Shown: in pieces, positions 32,156 through 39,482 of the stretch
Layout of the letters: the number at the start of each line of letters is the position of its first letter
How positions within the stretch are numbered: position 1 is the stretch's first letter
NCBI RefSeq assembly: GCF_001898575.1
Contig: NZ_MKUD01000086.1
Span: 249,813-299,206 of the forward strand
Source: Spirosoma sp. 48-14
Lineage (GTDB): Bacteria > Bacteroidota > Bacteroidia > Cytophagales > Spirosomataceae
Direction of reading: 5' to 3'
Length of the DNA stretch: 49,394 nt
Position numbers and translations under genes: made by a program
The notes under the pieces: model-generated
What the model saw: the letters and a program-made list of their open reading frames with translations, nothing else
Told to the model about the DNA's origin: nothing
The model's database searches: none

Positions 32156-33420
32156 GGCTGTTCAGTATAGTGATAAAAGGCAACAACAGGCGAATAGTTG
32201 GAAAGGATACCGTCGAACTGATTCTGACCGATAAACTCCCGGATAAATTCAGGTTCATCGAGGGTCCAGACAAAGACCGTCAGTCCGGCTGCTTTCATAG
32301 CCTGTACTTCGGCGGTTTGTGGGCCGAGTGTCCAGCGAGGAGCCCAAATTCGTGCTCCAAGACTACGGGTGAGCGCGGTGTCTAGTTCGCACAGGATTGG
32401 GGTATTTTCTTTGTTAGCCAGGGCTTTGTACGAATCCACTGCTTCAGTACTGGGCAATCCAATAATGATGCGCAAGTCACGCCCAGCCTGAAGTGCTTTC
32501 TGGCGGTACTTTTGCTGAATAGCCTGCACTTTGTCCATCGGGCCAATGTATTTGGTATCGAGCCAGACAAAGTTCAGCGCTGTGTTGTTCACAACCGTTT
32601 CCAGGGCTTCTTCCAGCGTTGGTATTTTTTCACCGTTGATGAGCCGCACAAACGTGCTTAATTGCTGATACGTGTAGTCTTCGACTGGCCCCATCAGGCC
32701 ATTTTTCTGGATGAGCCGCAGATTAAGTGTGTTGTCGTGGTACAGAATCGGGACACCATCTTTCGTATAGCGAACATCGACTTCAATGCCGGTAGCGCCT
32801 AGCCTGGACGCCAGTTTGATGATTTCGACCGAATTTTCAGATGCAGGTAGCAAATCTGATGTACGTCCTCCACTGCGGTGCGCCATAATGGAAAACGGCC
32901 GAGAATTAAGCGGTCGATTATAGGTTAAGGTAATCGGATGACTGAGTTTACTGTTTTTATCGCCGTACAGCCCGTCGATGACCATGGTATCGCCGGGCGC
33001 CAGCTGGCCTTTATAAAGCTGGAGTTTGCCCTGATGCTTGACCCGGAGCGTTAACTGAGCCAGGCCGATTTGATCGTTCACCAGTTTACGCCAGTAACCA
33101 CCCAGCACCAGGCTATCTGTTTGTGACGTGCCTTCAAGGTTAAAATACGCGGCATCTTTACCCGTAAAAACCGACAGGTAGTAACTGGTGTCGGCCCCAT
33201 TGTGTAGATACGTCCATTTCAGGGCTACCTGATCGCCAAATTCGCTGGCCCCGTTCGAAACGGTATACACGCCGTTCGTAACTGCCCGAACAGCCGTTCC
33301 AAACTGACCTGAACCAGGCAAATTGGTAAAATCATAAGGGACCAGAGCTTCGTACGTTTTCCGGCAACTCAGAGAGGCTACCAGAAGCAAACCCAGCAGA
33401 CTATAGATGACCGGTTTCAT
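32152..33420 (-). CDS. Glycerophosphodiester phosphodiesterase-family lipoprotein
   Basis: A lipoprotein signal ends at SLSC (cysteine 19). The first 170 residues are an unknown beta-rich domain. The GDPD barrel follows (about 175-420), with IMAHRSGGRTSDLLPASENS (catalytic His/Arg and Glu), GIEVDVRYTKDGVPILYHD (metal-binding Glu/Asp and second His) and FVWTLDEPEF near the end. It should cleave glycerophosphodiesters at the cell surface. Both ends overlap neighbours by ATGA (33417-33420 and 32152-32155), so the three genes are translationally coupled. Confidence 0.9.
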   Translation of the reverse strand: MKPVIYSLLGLLLVASLSCRKTYEALVPYDFTNLPGSGQFGTAVRAVTNGVYTVSNGASEFGDQVALKWTYLHNGADTSYYLSVFTGKDAAYFNLEGTSQTDSLVLGGYWRKLVNDQIGLAQLTLRVKHQGKLQLYKGQLAPGDTMVIDGLYGDKNSKLSHPITLTYNRPLNSRPFSIMAHRSGGRTSDLLPASENSVEIIKLASRLGATGIEVDVRYTKDGVPILYHDNTLNLRLIQKNGLMGPVEDYTYQQLSTFVRLINGEKIPTLEEALETVVNNTALNFVWLDTKYIGPMDKVQAIQQKYRQKALQAGRDLRIIIGLPSTEAVDSYKALANKENTPILCELDTALTRSLGARIWAPRWTLGPQTAEVQAMKAAGLTVFVWTLDEPEFIREFIGQNQFDGILSNYSPVVAFYHYTEQP

Positions 33421-34175
33421 AATATAAATCCAAAAATAAGTTGAGGGTAAAACAGGTTTCGGTCAAACGTGTCGAATAGCGACCAAAGTTGCCAGTTGAA
33501 ATTGGAATAGGCTCCCCGAACGCCCACCGACACATGGCGCTGGTGATAAAAGGGCTGTTCGAGCATAAACGTAAAGGCTACTCCATTTACCTCCCGGCGG
33601 TTATATACGACCGCCAGCGAACCCACCTGCGACCGATAGTAGAGGTCTACGATAGCTTCGGTTCGGAACGTAAACCGAAGATCGCGGGTGAGTTTATAAC
33701 CCACCGATACATTCGGAAACGTTTCGACACCAAAGGCCTGGCTGCTGAACACATCCTTGATTTGTAAGGCACCCAGCCAGCCAGTTATGTCGTAGCCGGC
33801 CGACATAAACAGTCGGTTGGTAAACGGTTTGACCCACCGAAAGCCCACGCCAATGTTACTCTGTACGAACTGAGTTTGAAAGCGGCCGGTCAGATAGAAA
33901 TTTTTCGACAGCCCCCGCTGCAGGTTAAAGTCAATGGCAGGCACACTGACCCGGATTTCTTCCGTTAGTTCGGGGGGCGTGGTGGTAAAGACAACCCCAA
34001 CTGACTTGCGCCATTTGCCGGGTACTGGCGCCTGAGGAAAATAAATGCCGGGCTGCAATGGCCAGACTTTGCTGGATTGAGCCATACCCAACTGGGCAAA
34101 CCCGATCAGCAGAGCTGAATAGCCCAGTTGTCGGAATAGGTTACTGGAAGTGTAGAGATTTCGAATGGTAGCCAC
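33417..34175 (-). CDS. Predicted outer-membrane beta-barrel protein heading a four-gene operon
   Basis: After a signal region (about 15-33, LGYSALLIGFAQLGMAQ) the sequence is beta-rich with amphipathic strands (KNFYLTGRFQTQFVQSNIG, LRFTFRTEAIVDLYYRSQ, VSVGVRGAYSNFNWQLW) and ends in FGFIL with a hydrophobic last strand. That is typical for an outer-membrane barrel. It overlaps the GDPD gene by ATGA. Together with the second barrel and the two phosphoesterases, it suggests a surface pathway handling phosphorylated or glycerophosphoryl compounds. This is inference from context only. Confidence 0.7.
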   Translation of the reverse strand: MATIRNLYTSSNLFRQLGYSALLIGFAQLGMAQSSKVWPLQPGIYFPQAPVPGKWRKSVGVVFTTTPPELTEEIRVSVPAIDFNLQRGLSKNFYLTGRFQTQFVQSNIGVGFRWVKPFTNRLFMSAGYDITGWLGALQIKDVFSSQAFGVETFPNVSVGYKLTRDLRFTFRTEAIVDLYYRSQVGSLAVVYNRREVNGVAFTFMLEQPFYHQRHVSVGVRGAYSNFNWQLWSLFDTFDRNLFYPQLIFGFIL

Positions 34176-34410
34176 TTAAAAATCGGTATAAGCGTCAGAA
34201 GTACTAAACCGTGTGGACCGTAATTTGTTGCTTCGGATCATCGTCCAGGTTAGTAAATCTAGATAATTTGCTCAATTAGCGGGGGGACAACACGGTTGAT
34301 GATTCAGTAATTCCACCAATGAAGTAATCGTGCAAAAGTAGCTATACCGTTTTCGTAGGGTGTATCTCTGAGAGAGTTACCTAGACCGGATACGATATTT
34401 AATTCCTATT

Positions 34411-34445
34411 AAAAAAGTAACCAGCCCGAATTGGTCAGGCTGGTT
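34411..34445 (-). terminator. Terminator of the UspA-like gene
   Basis: AACCAGCC (34419-34426) pairs with GGCTGGTT (34438-34445). On the minus strand the stem is followed by ACTTTTTTAAT. It lies downstream of the UspA-like gene. The rest of 34176-34518 has no gene that I can support; it must hold the promoter of the minus-strand operon. Confidence 0.8.
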
Positions 34446-34518
34446 AAATGGCAACGCAAACACTAAACTCAACTTATCTCACTATAAAAAATCAATGTTA
34501 CGGGTGGAGGTACGGACT

Positions 34519-34977
34519 CTAGCTAGCAAAGGCATAGTCAAATTCCGGCGTTTGTTCTACAAGGCAGTCAGTATTTTGGCGGAGACTCAGGCAGCGTAGT
34601 TGCGTATTGATTTGGCGCTGGCACGTCCTGTATGTTGATAAAGCGTCTTCCTGGCTGAGATCGATCAGTAAATAATCATATCGGCGAAGTAGTAAATGAA
34701 TGGTTAAGACCAGCTCAGGTTCACCCAGTAAAATTTCGGTACGAAACGCGCCCAACCCGCTTTTTGACAAAAGGCCTACCCAACGGTTCAACTGTTCATT
34801 GGCGGTTTGTTTGGCTTCCCGAAATAGGGAAGCTTTCAGTGGCTGATCGGCATTCTTGTTGAAATCAAACGCATAAACCACCGTCAGGTCAATGGGTTCT
34901 GACTGTGTTTCCAACCAGCGATTGAACGACAAGGCCATATCGACCGACCCATCCGTGAGCAAAAGAGCTTTTTTCAT
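34519..34977 (-). CDS. Universal stress protein-like (UspA-type) protein
   Basis: This 152-residue protein starts MKKALLLTDGSVDMALSFNR, the first strand and loop of the Usp fold, followed by the second strand IDLTVVYAFDF and a helix. The later core strand is RYDYLLIDLS. The ATP-binding G-x2-G-x9-G-S/T motif is not evident, so it is a divergent or non-nucleotide-binding member. It has its own terminator. Its role is probably in stress response, but nothing more specific is readable. Confidence 0.65.
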   Translation of the reverse strand: MKKALLLTDGSVDMALSFNRWLETQSEPIDLTVVYAFDFNKNADQPLKASLFREAKQTANEQLNRWVGLLSKSGLGAFRTEILLGEPELVLTIHLLLRRYDYLLIDLSQEDALSTYRTCQRQINTQLRCLSLRQNTDCLVEQTPEFDYAFAS

Positions 34978-35244
34978 TGCGTAATCCTACCAAGTATTCC
35001 TGTCAAAATTAGGCGAGTTGGTTACGCTGAAGTATGAGTAGCGTTAGGCACAGGGCTGATTCTGGTCAGCCGACAGGCTGGCTTTCAGGGAACTTCGGTT
35101 TGTGGCCGAAGAAGGAATGGCGACAGGATTTTTGTCAGACTATTGGCTGGACTGAGTGACGAAAGTCTGCTTCGGGCTTGACCTGTCTCAAGAATTTTGC
35201 GGGAAGGAAATGCCAATTTTACAGCTACAAATTGCCTTTATACC

Positions 35245-35529
35245 ATGGCACTCACGTCGTCTGTATTTCCGGTTTTGCCACAGCAGCCTATCTTACTGGT
35301 CTGTACATCGGCCAGTAATTCACAACGCCTGGATATAGACTGGTTGCTGGCGAAGCTTCGGTCGCTTGTCAAGCCGGGTATACAGATTATGTGCATCGAC
35401 GAATCCACGCATCCTGAAGTTGTTCGGAGTTTTGGCTTTACGAGCTTTCCAGGCTGTGTATTGCTTCAGCAGGGTTTCGAACTTTGGCGATATGCTGGCC
35501 CGATTGATTATGCTGTGCTGTCTACTTGA
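35245..35529 (+). CDS. Thioredoxin-fold protein without CxxC
   Basis: The 94-residue product has the thioredoxin-like order: strand PILLVCTSASNSQ, helix, strand GIQIMCIDES, then FGFTSFPGCVLLQQG, which contains the cis-proline loop (TSFPG), and WRYAGPIDYAVL. The active-site CxxC is missing (C-T-S-A at that place), so it is unlikely to be a disulfide oxidoreductase and may bind a partner instead. I start at the ATG at 35245; frames that extend to 35197 add no recognised sequence. It converges on the TauE-like gene. Confidence 0.65.
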   Translation: MALTSSVFPVLPQQPILLVCTSASNSQRLDIDWLLAKLRSLVKPGIQIMCIDESTHPEVVRSFGFTSFPGCVLLQQGFELWRYAGPIDYAVLST

Positions 35530-35576
35530 TAACTCAAGAAGACAGAGACAGGCACTGAACCAATCCTAACTATCCA

Positions 35577-36272
35577 CTACTTCGCTAACAGGCTGTGGCA
35601 CATCGGTATGGCGTCCTGAACGCGGACCGGGAGTTGATAATGTGCCAGACCACGACCGATCAGTAATAGAGCAACAACAACAGTCGCCAGAGAAAGGGCG
35701 CGGTTCAGGTATTGGCGGCCAAGTATCGACAACCAGCCTGTCATCAGATTGACACCCAGCAGTGCGGGTAGCGTTCCCAGGCCGAACAGGAGCATATAGG
35801 AAGCTCCGGCCTGAGGGGTATTGGTGGCCAATGTACCGGCCAGGGCCAGATAGGTAAATCCGCAGGGGAGCAGACCATTCAGGATACCCAACAGCCCGAA
35901 GCCTATCCAGCCGGGCTGTTGCATATGCTGGCGAAACGTGCGGGTAATCTGGTTGTCGAGCCAGGGCCAGCGTAGCCGGGCGGGTAATCCTTTTCGCCAG
36001 AAAAAACTAATCAACAGGATAAGGCCACTAATAACGGCTAGCGGACGTTGCCAGCCCATCAGGTGTAACCCCAGGCTCATTGTACCGGCTAATGCGCCTA
36101 ATATGCCGTAGGTAGCTACACGCCCCAAATGATACAGACCAACAGCTTTCCAGCGGGCATTTTTTGGAATTCGGCCAACGGGTAGAGCTGCTACCAATGG
36201 TCCGCACATACCTACGCAGTGCAGGCTGCTGATCAGACCCGTAACAAAAGCGGTAGCGAGCCAGGGCGACAT
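35577..36272 (-). CDS. TauE/SafE-like (DsbD_2/UreH) membrane protein of the cbb3 locus
   Basis: About six membrane helices are present. The N-terminal segment has SSLHCVGMCGPLVAALP and the centre has LNGLLPCGFTYLALAG, the cysteine-containing motifs of this family. Related proteins lie at the end of many Bacteroidota cbb3 clusters and are thought to help metal or redox handling during oxidase assembly. The function is inferred from position: it follows ccoH by three bases in the same direction. Confidence 0.8.
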   Translation of the reverse strand: MSPWLATAFVTGLISSLHCVGMCGPLVAALPVGRIPKNARWKAVGLYHLGRVATYGILGALAGTMSLGLHLMGWQRPLAVISGLILLISFFWRKGLPARLRWPWLDNQITRTFRQHMQQPGWIGFGLLGILNGLLPCGFTYLALAGTLATNTPQAGASYMLLFGLGTLPALLGVNLMTGWLSILGRQYLNRALSLATVVVALLLIGRGLAHYQLPVRVQDAIPMCHSLLAK

Positions 36273-36275
36273 AGC

Positions 36276-36701
36276 TTATAAATCGAATTGACTTTCCTGA
36301 TAATACTCGCGGGTGCCATCCGACCACGTGAACTGTACGCGCCAGCGCCCACGGGCCAGAGCAGCCGTTGAAATCACCTGCTGGGCCTCATGGCTGGCTG
36401 GAATCGTTACCTTAAAATCCTGCTTCCGATTACCAGGGCGGTAAAAAACAATCTGACCATTTTGCAGGGTTTTGGGCAGTTCACAAACCACCTGCTGCTG
36501 GTCGGGCTGATTGGTGATGACAGCAGTCGTGTTTTGCCGGGCATTTTTCTCCCGATCGATTTGCCGCTGATAGTCAAGCTCATTCTGGTAATAGTTATCA
36601 CTAACCAGGTCGACATGCTCGCGGCTCATCTGGTACACCATCGTACCGATAAAACCTGCAAAGAGTACAAATACAAGAACGATTGATTTACCCCAGTTCA
36701 T
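36276..36701 (-). CDS. ccoH: CcoH/FixH-family cbb3 oxidase assembly protein
   Basis: The 141-residue protein begins MNWGKSIVLVFVLFAGFIGT, one membrane helix, followed by YQMSREHVDLVSDNYYQNEL, the FixH family signature where the lysine/asparagine-tyrosine segment precedes the periplasmic domain. The outer domain is a small beta-sandwich (QIVFYRPGN, WRVQFTWSDG). CcoH stabilises early cbb3 assembly. The frame is open 84 bp upstream, but that part is the 36-bp inverted repeat, so the ATG at 36699-36701 is the true start. Confidence 0.88.
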   Translation of the reverse strand: MNWGKSIVLVFVLFAGFIGTMVYQMSREHVDLVSDNYYQNELDYQRQIDREKNARQNTTAVITNQPDQQQVVCELPKTLQNGQIVFYRPGNRKQDFKVTIPASHEAQQVISTAALARGRWRVQFTWSDGTREYYQESQFDL

Positions 36702-36707
36702 AGATTT

Positions 36708-36806
36708 AATGAGCGAAAGAGTGAATGAGTGAAAGAGCGAATGGGTTGAGTAAAAAATAACGTGCGTCAGCATTCGCTCTTTCACTCATTCACTCTTTCG
36801 CTCATT
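36708..36806. repeat. 36-bp perfect inverted repeat of GAGTGAAA-type units (ccoG-ccoH gap)
   Basis: The arms 36708-36743 and 36771-36806 are exact inverses built from 7- to 8-nt units GAGCGAAA, GAGTGAAT, GAGTGAAA and GAGCGAAT. The loop is 27 nt. The right arm covers the ccoG stop codon (36802-36804). The transcript would form a very stable hairpin between the two coding regions. The same unit family is at 44708-44809 and in the P-type ATPase gene. Confidence 0.95.
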
Positions 36807-38256
36807 GGACAGGTCCTAAAAATGTTGTGTTTATTTTATCGACGACTTCGCCATCGGATACAACTTCGATAACGAGTTTGGTACTGTTCTGATGGATCGA
36901 TTTCTCGGGTAATAGGATGAAAAACATACCCTTTGTCAGCTCATCGGCAGGTGCTTTTGTGATCGGTTGTACCATCCGTAGTTTGGCTCCCGGATAAGCC
37001 ACCCGGAACGAAACAGGCTTGTCTTTGTGCGTTTTGTTGACTAGTTCGACCAGATACAGATCGGAAATCATGCCCCCCGGTTCGCGTTGAAATAATTGGC
37101 CCGGCGCCCGCAGAACGGTGGTGTCGAGATCGCTGCGGCTTACCAGCAAAAAGCCCCATACACTCATGAGTAAAACCAGAATAACGCTATACGCTACCAT
37201 ACGAGTGGTTATACGCCAGGGTTTCTGTGTCCGAACACCTTCGAGCGAATCGTACCGGATAAGGCCGCGTGGACGACCAATTTTATCCATTATGTCATCG
37301 CAGGCATCGATGCACAAGGTACAGTTCACACATTCCATCTGATTGCCATTCCGAATGTCGATACCCGTCGGGCAAACCTGTACGCACAGTTTACAGTCGA
37401 TGCAATCGCCTTTGGGCTGGGCACTAGGGGCGAGGGGCAGCGGGCTGAACGTATCCCGGTGGTCGAGTGTAGCGGTTGTACCTTTTTTCTGAGTGCTACG
37501 CTCGATTTTTCCTCTTGGCTCGCCCCGGACTTCGTCATACGTGATGAGTACCGAATTTTTGTCCAGCATTACGCTTTGCAGACGGCCGTAGGGACAAATA
37601 GTCGTGCATACGTATTCGCGCACGTGGGCATAAACGGTGTAGAAAACCCCCGTGAACACCAGAATGGCTGTCAGCCCGGCCAGATGGTTCGCCGGATTGT
37701 CGGTTATGATGGTCAGTAAAGCATCTTTGCCAATGATATACGCCAGAAAGGTATTGCTGATAGCGAACGAAAGCAGGAAAAAGAGACTGTACTTAGCCGA
37801 CTTTTTAAGGATTTTTTCGGTAGTCCAGGGAGCAGCATCCAGACGTTTGCGGGCGTTCTGATCGCCTTCGATCCAGATTTCGATGCGCCGGAAAACCATT
37901 TCCATGAAAATGGTTTGTGGACAGGCCCAGCCACAGAATACGCGTCCATAAATCGTTGTAAACAGAACGATAAAGACAATAAAGGCCAGCATACCAATGG
38001 CTACCAGGTAAAAATCCTGGGGCCAGAAGGTAACACCGAAGAAGTTGAATTTCCGCTCCAGAATGTTGAATAGGAACAGCGGCTGGCCATCATGACTCAA
38101 AAAGGGCCCGGAAAACAGGGCAGCCAGTAGCACCCACGATACGACATTCCGCCAGCGATAGTACCTCCCTTTTACCACACGAGGATAGAGCCATTCCCGC
38201 TTACCAAACGTAGGGTTGGGTTTCTTTTCAGGAGGAGCGTTGAGTGTTGCGTTCAT
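36802..38256 (-). CDS. ccoG: CcoG, cbb3 oxidase accessory ferredoxin-type membrane protein
   Basis: This 484-residue protein has about five membrane helices and two clusters of 4Fe-4S ligands: CIDCKLCVQVCPTG and CVNCTLCIDACDD. Another conserved CGWACPQTIFMEMVFRRIEI segment is in the N-terminal half, and a C-terminal periplasmic Ig-like domain (about 370-484) follows the last helix. CcoG (RdxA) is a copper-reducing assembly factor for cbb3 oxidase. It is 122 bp downstream of ccoP, with a repeat between, and the ccoH gene follows. Confidence 0.95.
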   Translation of the reverse strand: MNATLNAPPEKKPNPTFGKREWLYPRVVKGRYYRWRNVVSWVLLAALFSGPFLSHDGQPLFLFNILERKFNFFGVTFWPQDFYLVAIGMLAFIVFIVLFTTIYGRVFCGWACPQTIFMEMVFRRIEIWIEGDQNARKRLDAAPWTTEKILKKSAKYSLFFLLSFAISNTFLAYIIGKDALLTIITDNPANHLAGLTAILVFTGVFYTVYAHVREYVCTTICPYGRLQSVMLDKNSVLITYDEVRGEPRGKIERSTQKKGTTATLDHRDTFSPLPLAPSAQPKGDCIDCKLCVQVCPTGIDIRNGNQMECVNCTLCIDACDDIMDKIGRPRGLIRYDSLEGVRTQKPWRITTRMVAYSVILVLLMSVWGFLLVSRSDLDTTVLRAPGQLFQREPGGMISDLYLVELVNKTHKDKPVSFRVAYPGAKLRMVQPITKAPADELTKGMFFILLPEKSIHQNSTKLVIEVVSDGEVVDKINTTFLGPVQ

Positions 38257-38280
38257 TGGTTTCGTTGTTGGGAGTTATTA

Positions 38281-38366
38281 CACAGAGATACAGAGAGGTT
38301 AAAGAGATTCACAGAACTATCTATTGTTTCTCTGTGTGACTCTGTGGTTCTTTGTGTATCTCTGTG
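38281..38366. repeat. Imperfect inverted repeat of CACAGAGA-type units (ccoP-ccoG gap)
   Basis: CACAGAGATACA at 38281-38292 is mirrored by TGTATCTCTGTG at about 38355-38366; inside are further CAGAGA, CACAGA, TCTCTGTG and CTCTGTGG units. It fills most of the 122-bp gap between ccoP and ccoG. Confidence 0.8.
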
Positions 38367-38378
38367 CAATAGTCATAC

Positions 38379-39194
38379 TTAATTTATCGCTACTTTCTCG
38401 CCCTGTGGTTCTTTGGCGCCTGCGGGCTTAGTGCCCTGTATGGAGAGTATATAGCTGGAAACCTGCTGAATCTGAAGGGGGTTGAGTTGCTTTTTCCAGG
38501 AGATCATGCCTTTGTCAGGCACGCCTTCGGTAACCGTGTGAAATACTTCTTTCACCGAGCCGCCATGTAGCCAGTATTCATCTGTGAGGTTCGGACCAAC
38601 TTTGCCTTCGCCATTCTGACCATGGCATGCCGTACAATATTGGTTGAATAGTGTTTTACCGGCCTCTAACCCCTTCGCTTCTGTGATTTTTGTAACGGTG
38701 TTCTCATTGATTTTGCCCGCTACCAGTTTCACATACGCTTCACGTTGTTTTTCAGCAACGGTTACTTCCTGATTGTATTCCTGCTCCATTACATTCCCCG
38801 TACCAATCACGTGGAAAATGAGCAGGTAAATAGCGCCGAAAGCGATGGTCAGGTAGAACAGACCCATAAACCACGGAGGAGTAGGGTTGTCGAGTTCGGC
38901 GATACCATCGTAGGCATGTTCCAGCATCAGGTCTTTTTCGGTGCTCAGCGTGTGCAAACCGGCCCACTTTTGCCAGGCGGTCCGATTGTCAGCGGGTTTG
39001 GCTCCAGGGTTCGATTTTAGTTCCAGTGCCTGACGCAGAATGTAAGCTAGATAAAGCGTAATGACTAATAGTAATCCGGTGGCAACGGTCACAAAGATCA
39101 TCACCATTACCCACAGCAGGTCTTCGCCGGAGCTTAGATCCCAGATCGATTTGCCAGTTGTCGGGTCAAACAAAGTTGTTACGAGAAGATTCAT
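38379..39194 (-). CDS. ccoP: CcoP, mono-heme cytochrome c subunit of cbb3 oxidase
   Basis: The 271-residue protein has two membrane helices (about 28-52 and 108-128), the CcoP segment DNPTPPWFMGLFYLTI and one c-type heme site, CTACH at 187-191, with an axial methionine candidate in PDKGMISWK. Proteobacterial CcoP has two hemes; the single heme is usual for Bacteroidota. It passes electrons from donors to the CcoNO core. The gene lies 12 bp after ccoQ in the ccoS-NO-Q-P order. Confidence 0.95.
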   Translation of the reverse strand: MNLLVTTLFDPTTGKSIWDLSSGEDLLWVMVMIFVTVATGLLLVITLYLAYILRQALELKSNPGAKPADNRTAWQKWAGLHTLSTEKDLMLEHAYDGIAELDNPTPPWFMGLFYLTIAFGAIYLLIFHVIGTGNVMEQEYNQEVTVAEKQREAYVKLVAGKINENTVTKITEAKGLEAGKTLFNQYCTACHGQNGEGKVGPNLTDEYWLHGGSVKEVFHTVTEGVPDKGMISWKKQLNPLQIQQVSSYILSIQGTKPAGAKEPQGEKVAIN

Positions 39195-39206
39195 AAAATA
39201 GATCGA

Positions 39207-39377
39207 TTAAACCTCGCTGGATTCGTCGAGGGGCAGGTTACTCATTTGCTGCATATGGCGTTTGTCGGCGAGCAACAGGTACAATCCGACCAGCAGGAAA
39301 AAGGCGAAAAACGTCAGGAACGAACCGATCATATAGACGTCTGCCCCAGGTATGGCTGAAATAAATTGCTTGAACAT
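39207..39377 (-). CDS. ccoQ: CcoQ-like small membrane subunit
   Basis: This 56-residue protein reads MFKQFISAIPGADVYMIGSF followed by LTFFAFFLLVGLYLLLADKR and ends NLPLDESSEV. One membrane helix with a basic segment and an acidic tail, between ccoNO and ccoP, fits CcoQ/FixQ. The sequence itself is poorly conserved in this family, so position and size carry the call. Confidence 0.85.
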   Translation of the reverse strand: MFKQFISAIPGADVYMIGSFLTFFAFFLLVGLYLLLADKRHMQQMSNLPLDESSEV

Positions 39378-39388
39378 GGCTTTTTGAA

Positions 39389-39482
39389 GGAGTTAGTAGG
39401 TAGGAGCGAGGAGTGAGGAGGGCTGACATGAGCCTATTTCTACTAGGGCTATTCTCGCTCCTAACTCCTCGCCCCCACTACT
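39389..39482. repeat. Imperfect inverted repeat of purine-rich AGGAGCGAGGAG units (ccoNO-ccoQ gap)
   Basis: AGTAGGTAGGAGCGAGGAGT (about 39395-39414) is mirrored by the inverse of ACTCCTCGCCCCCACTACTT (about 39463-39482). It fills the gap of about 100 bp between ccoNO and ccoQ and touches the ccoNO stop codon. Confidence 0.75.

Noticed and set aside
36276..36785. A longer CcoH start at 36785
   Set aside because: The extra 28 residues are encoded by the inverted repeat and precede the normal MNWGKSIV start of the family.
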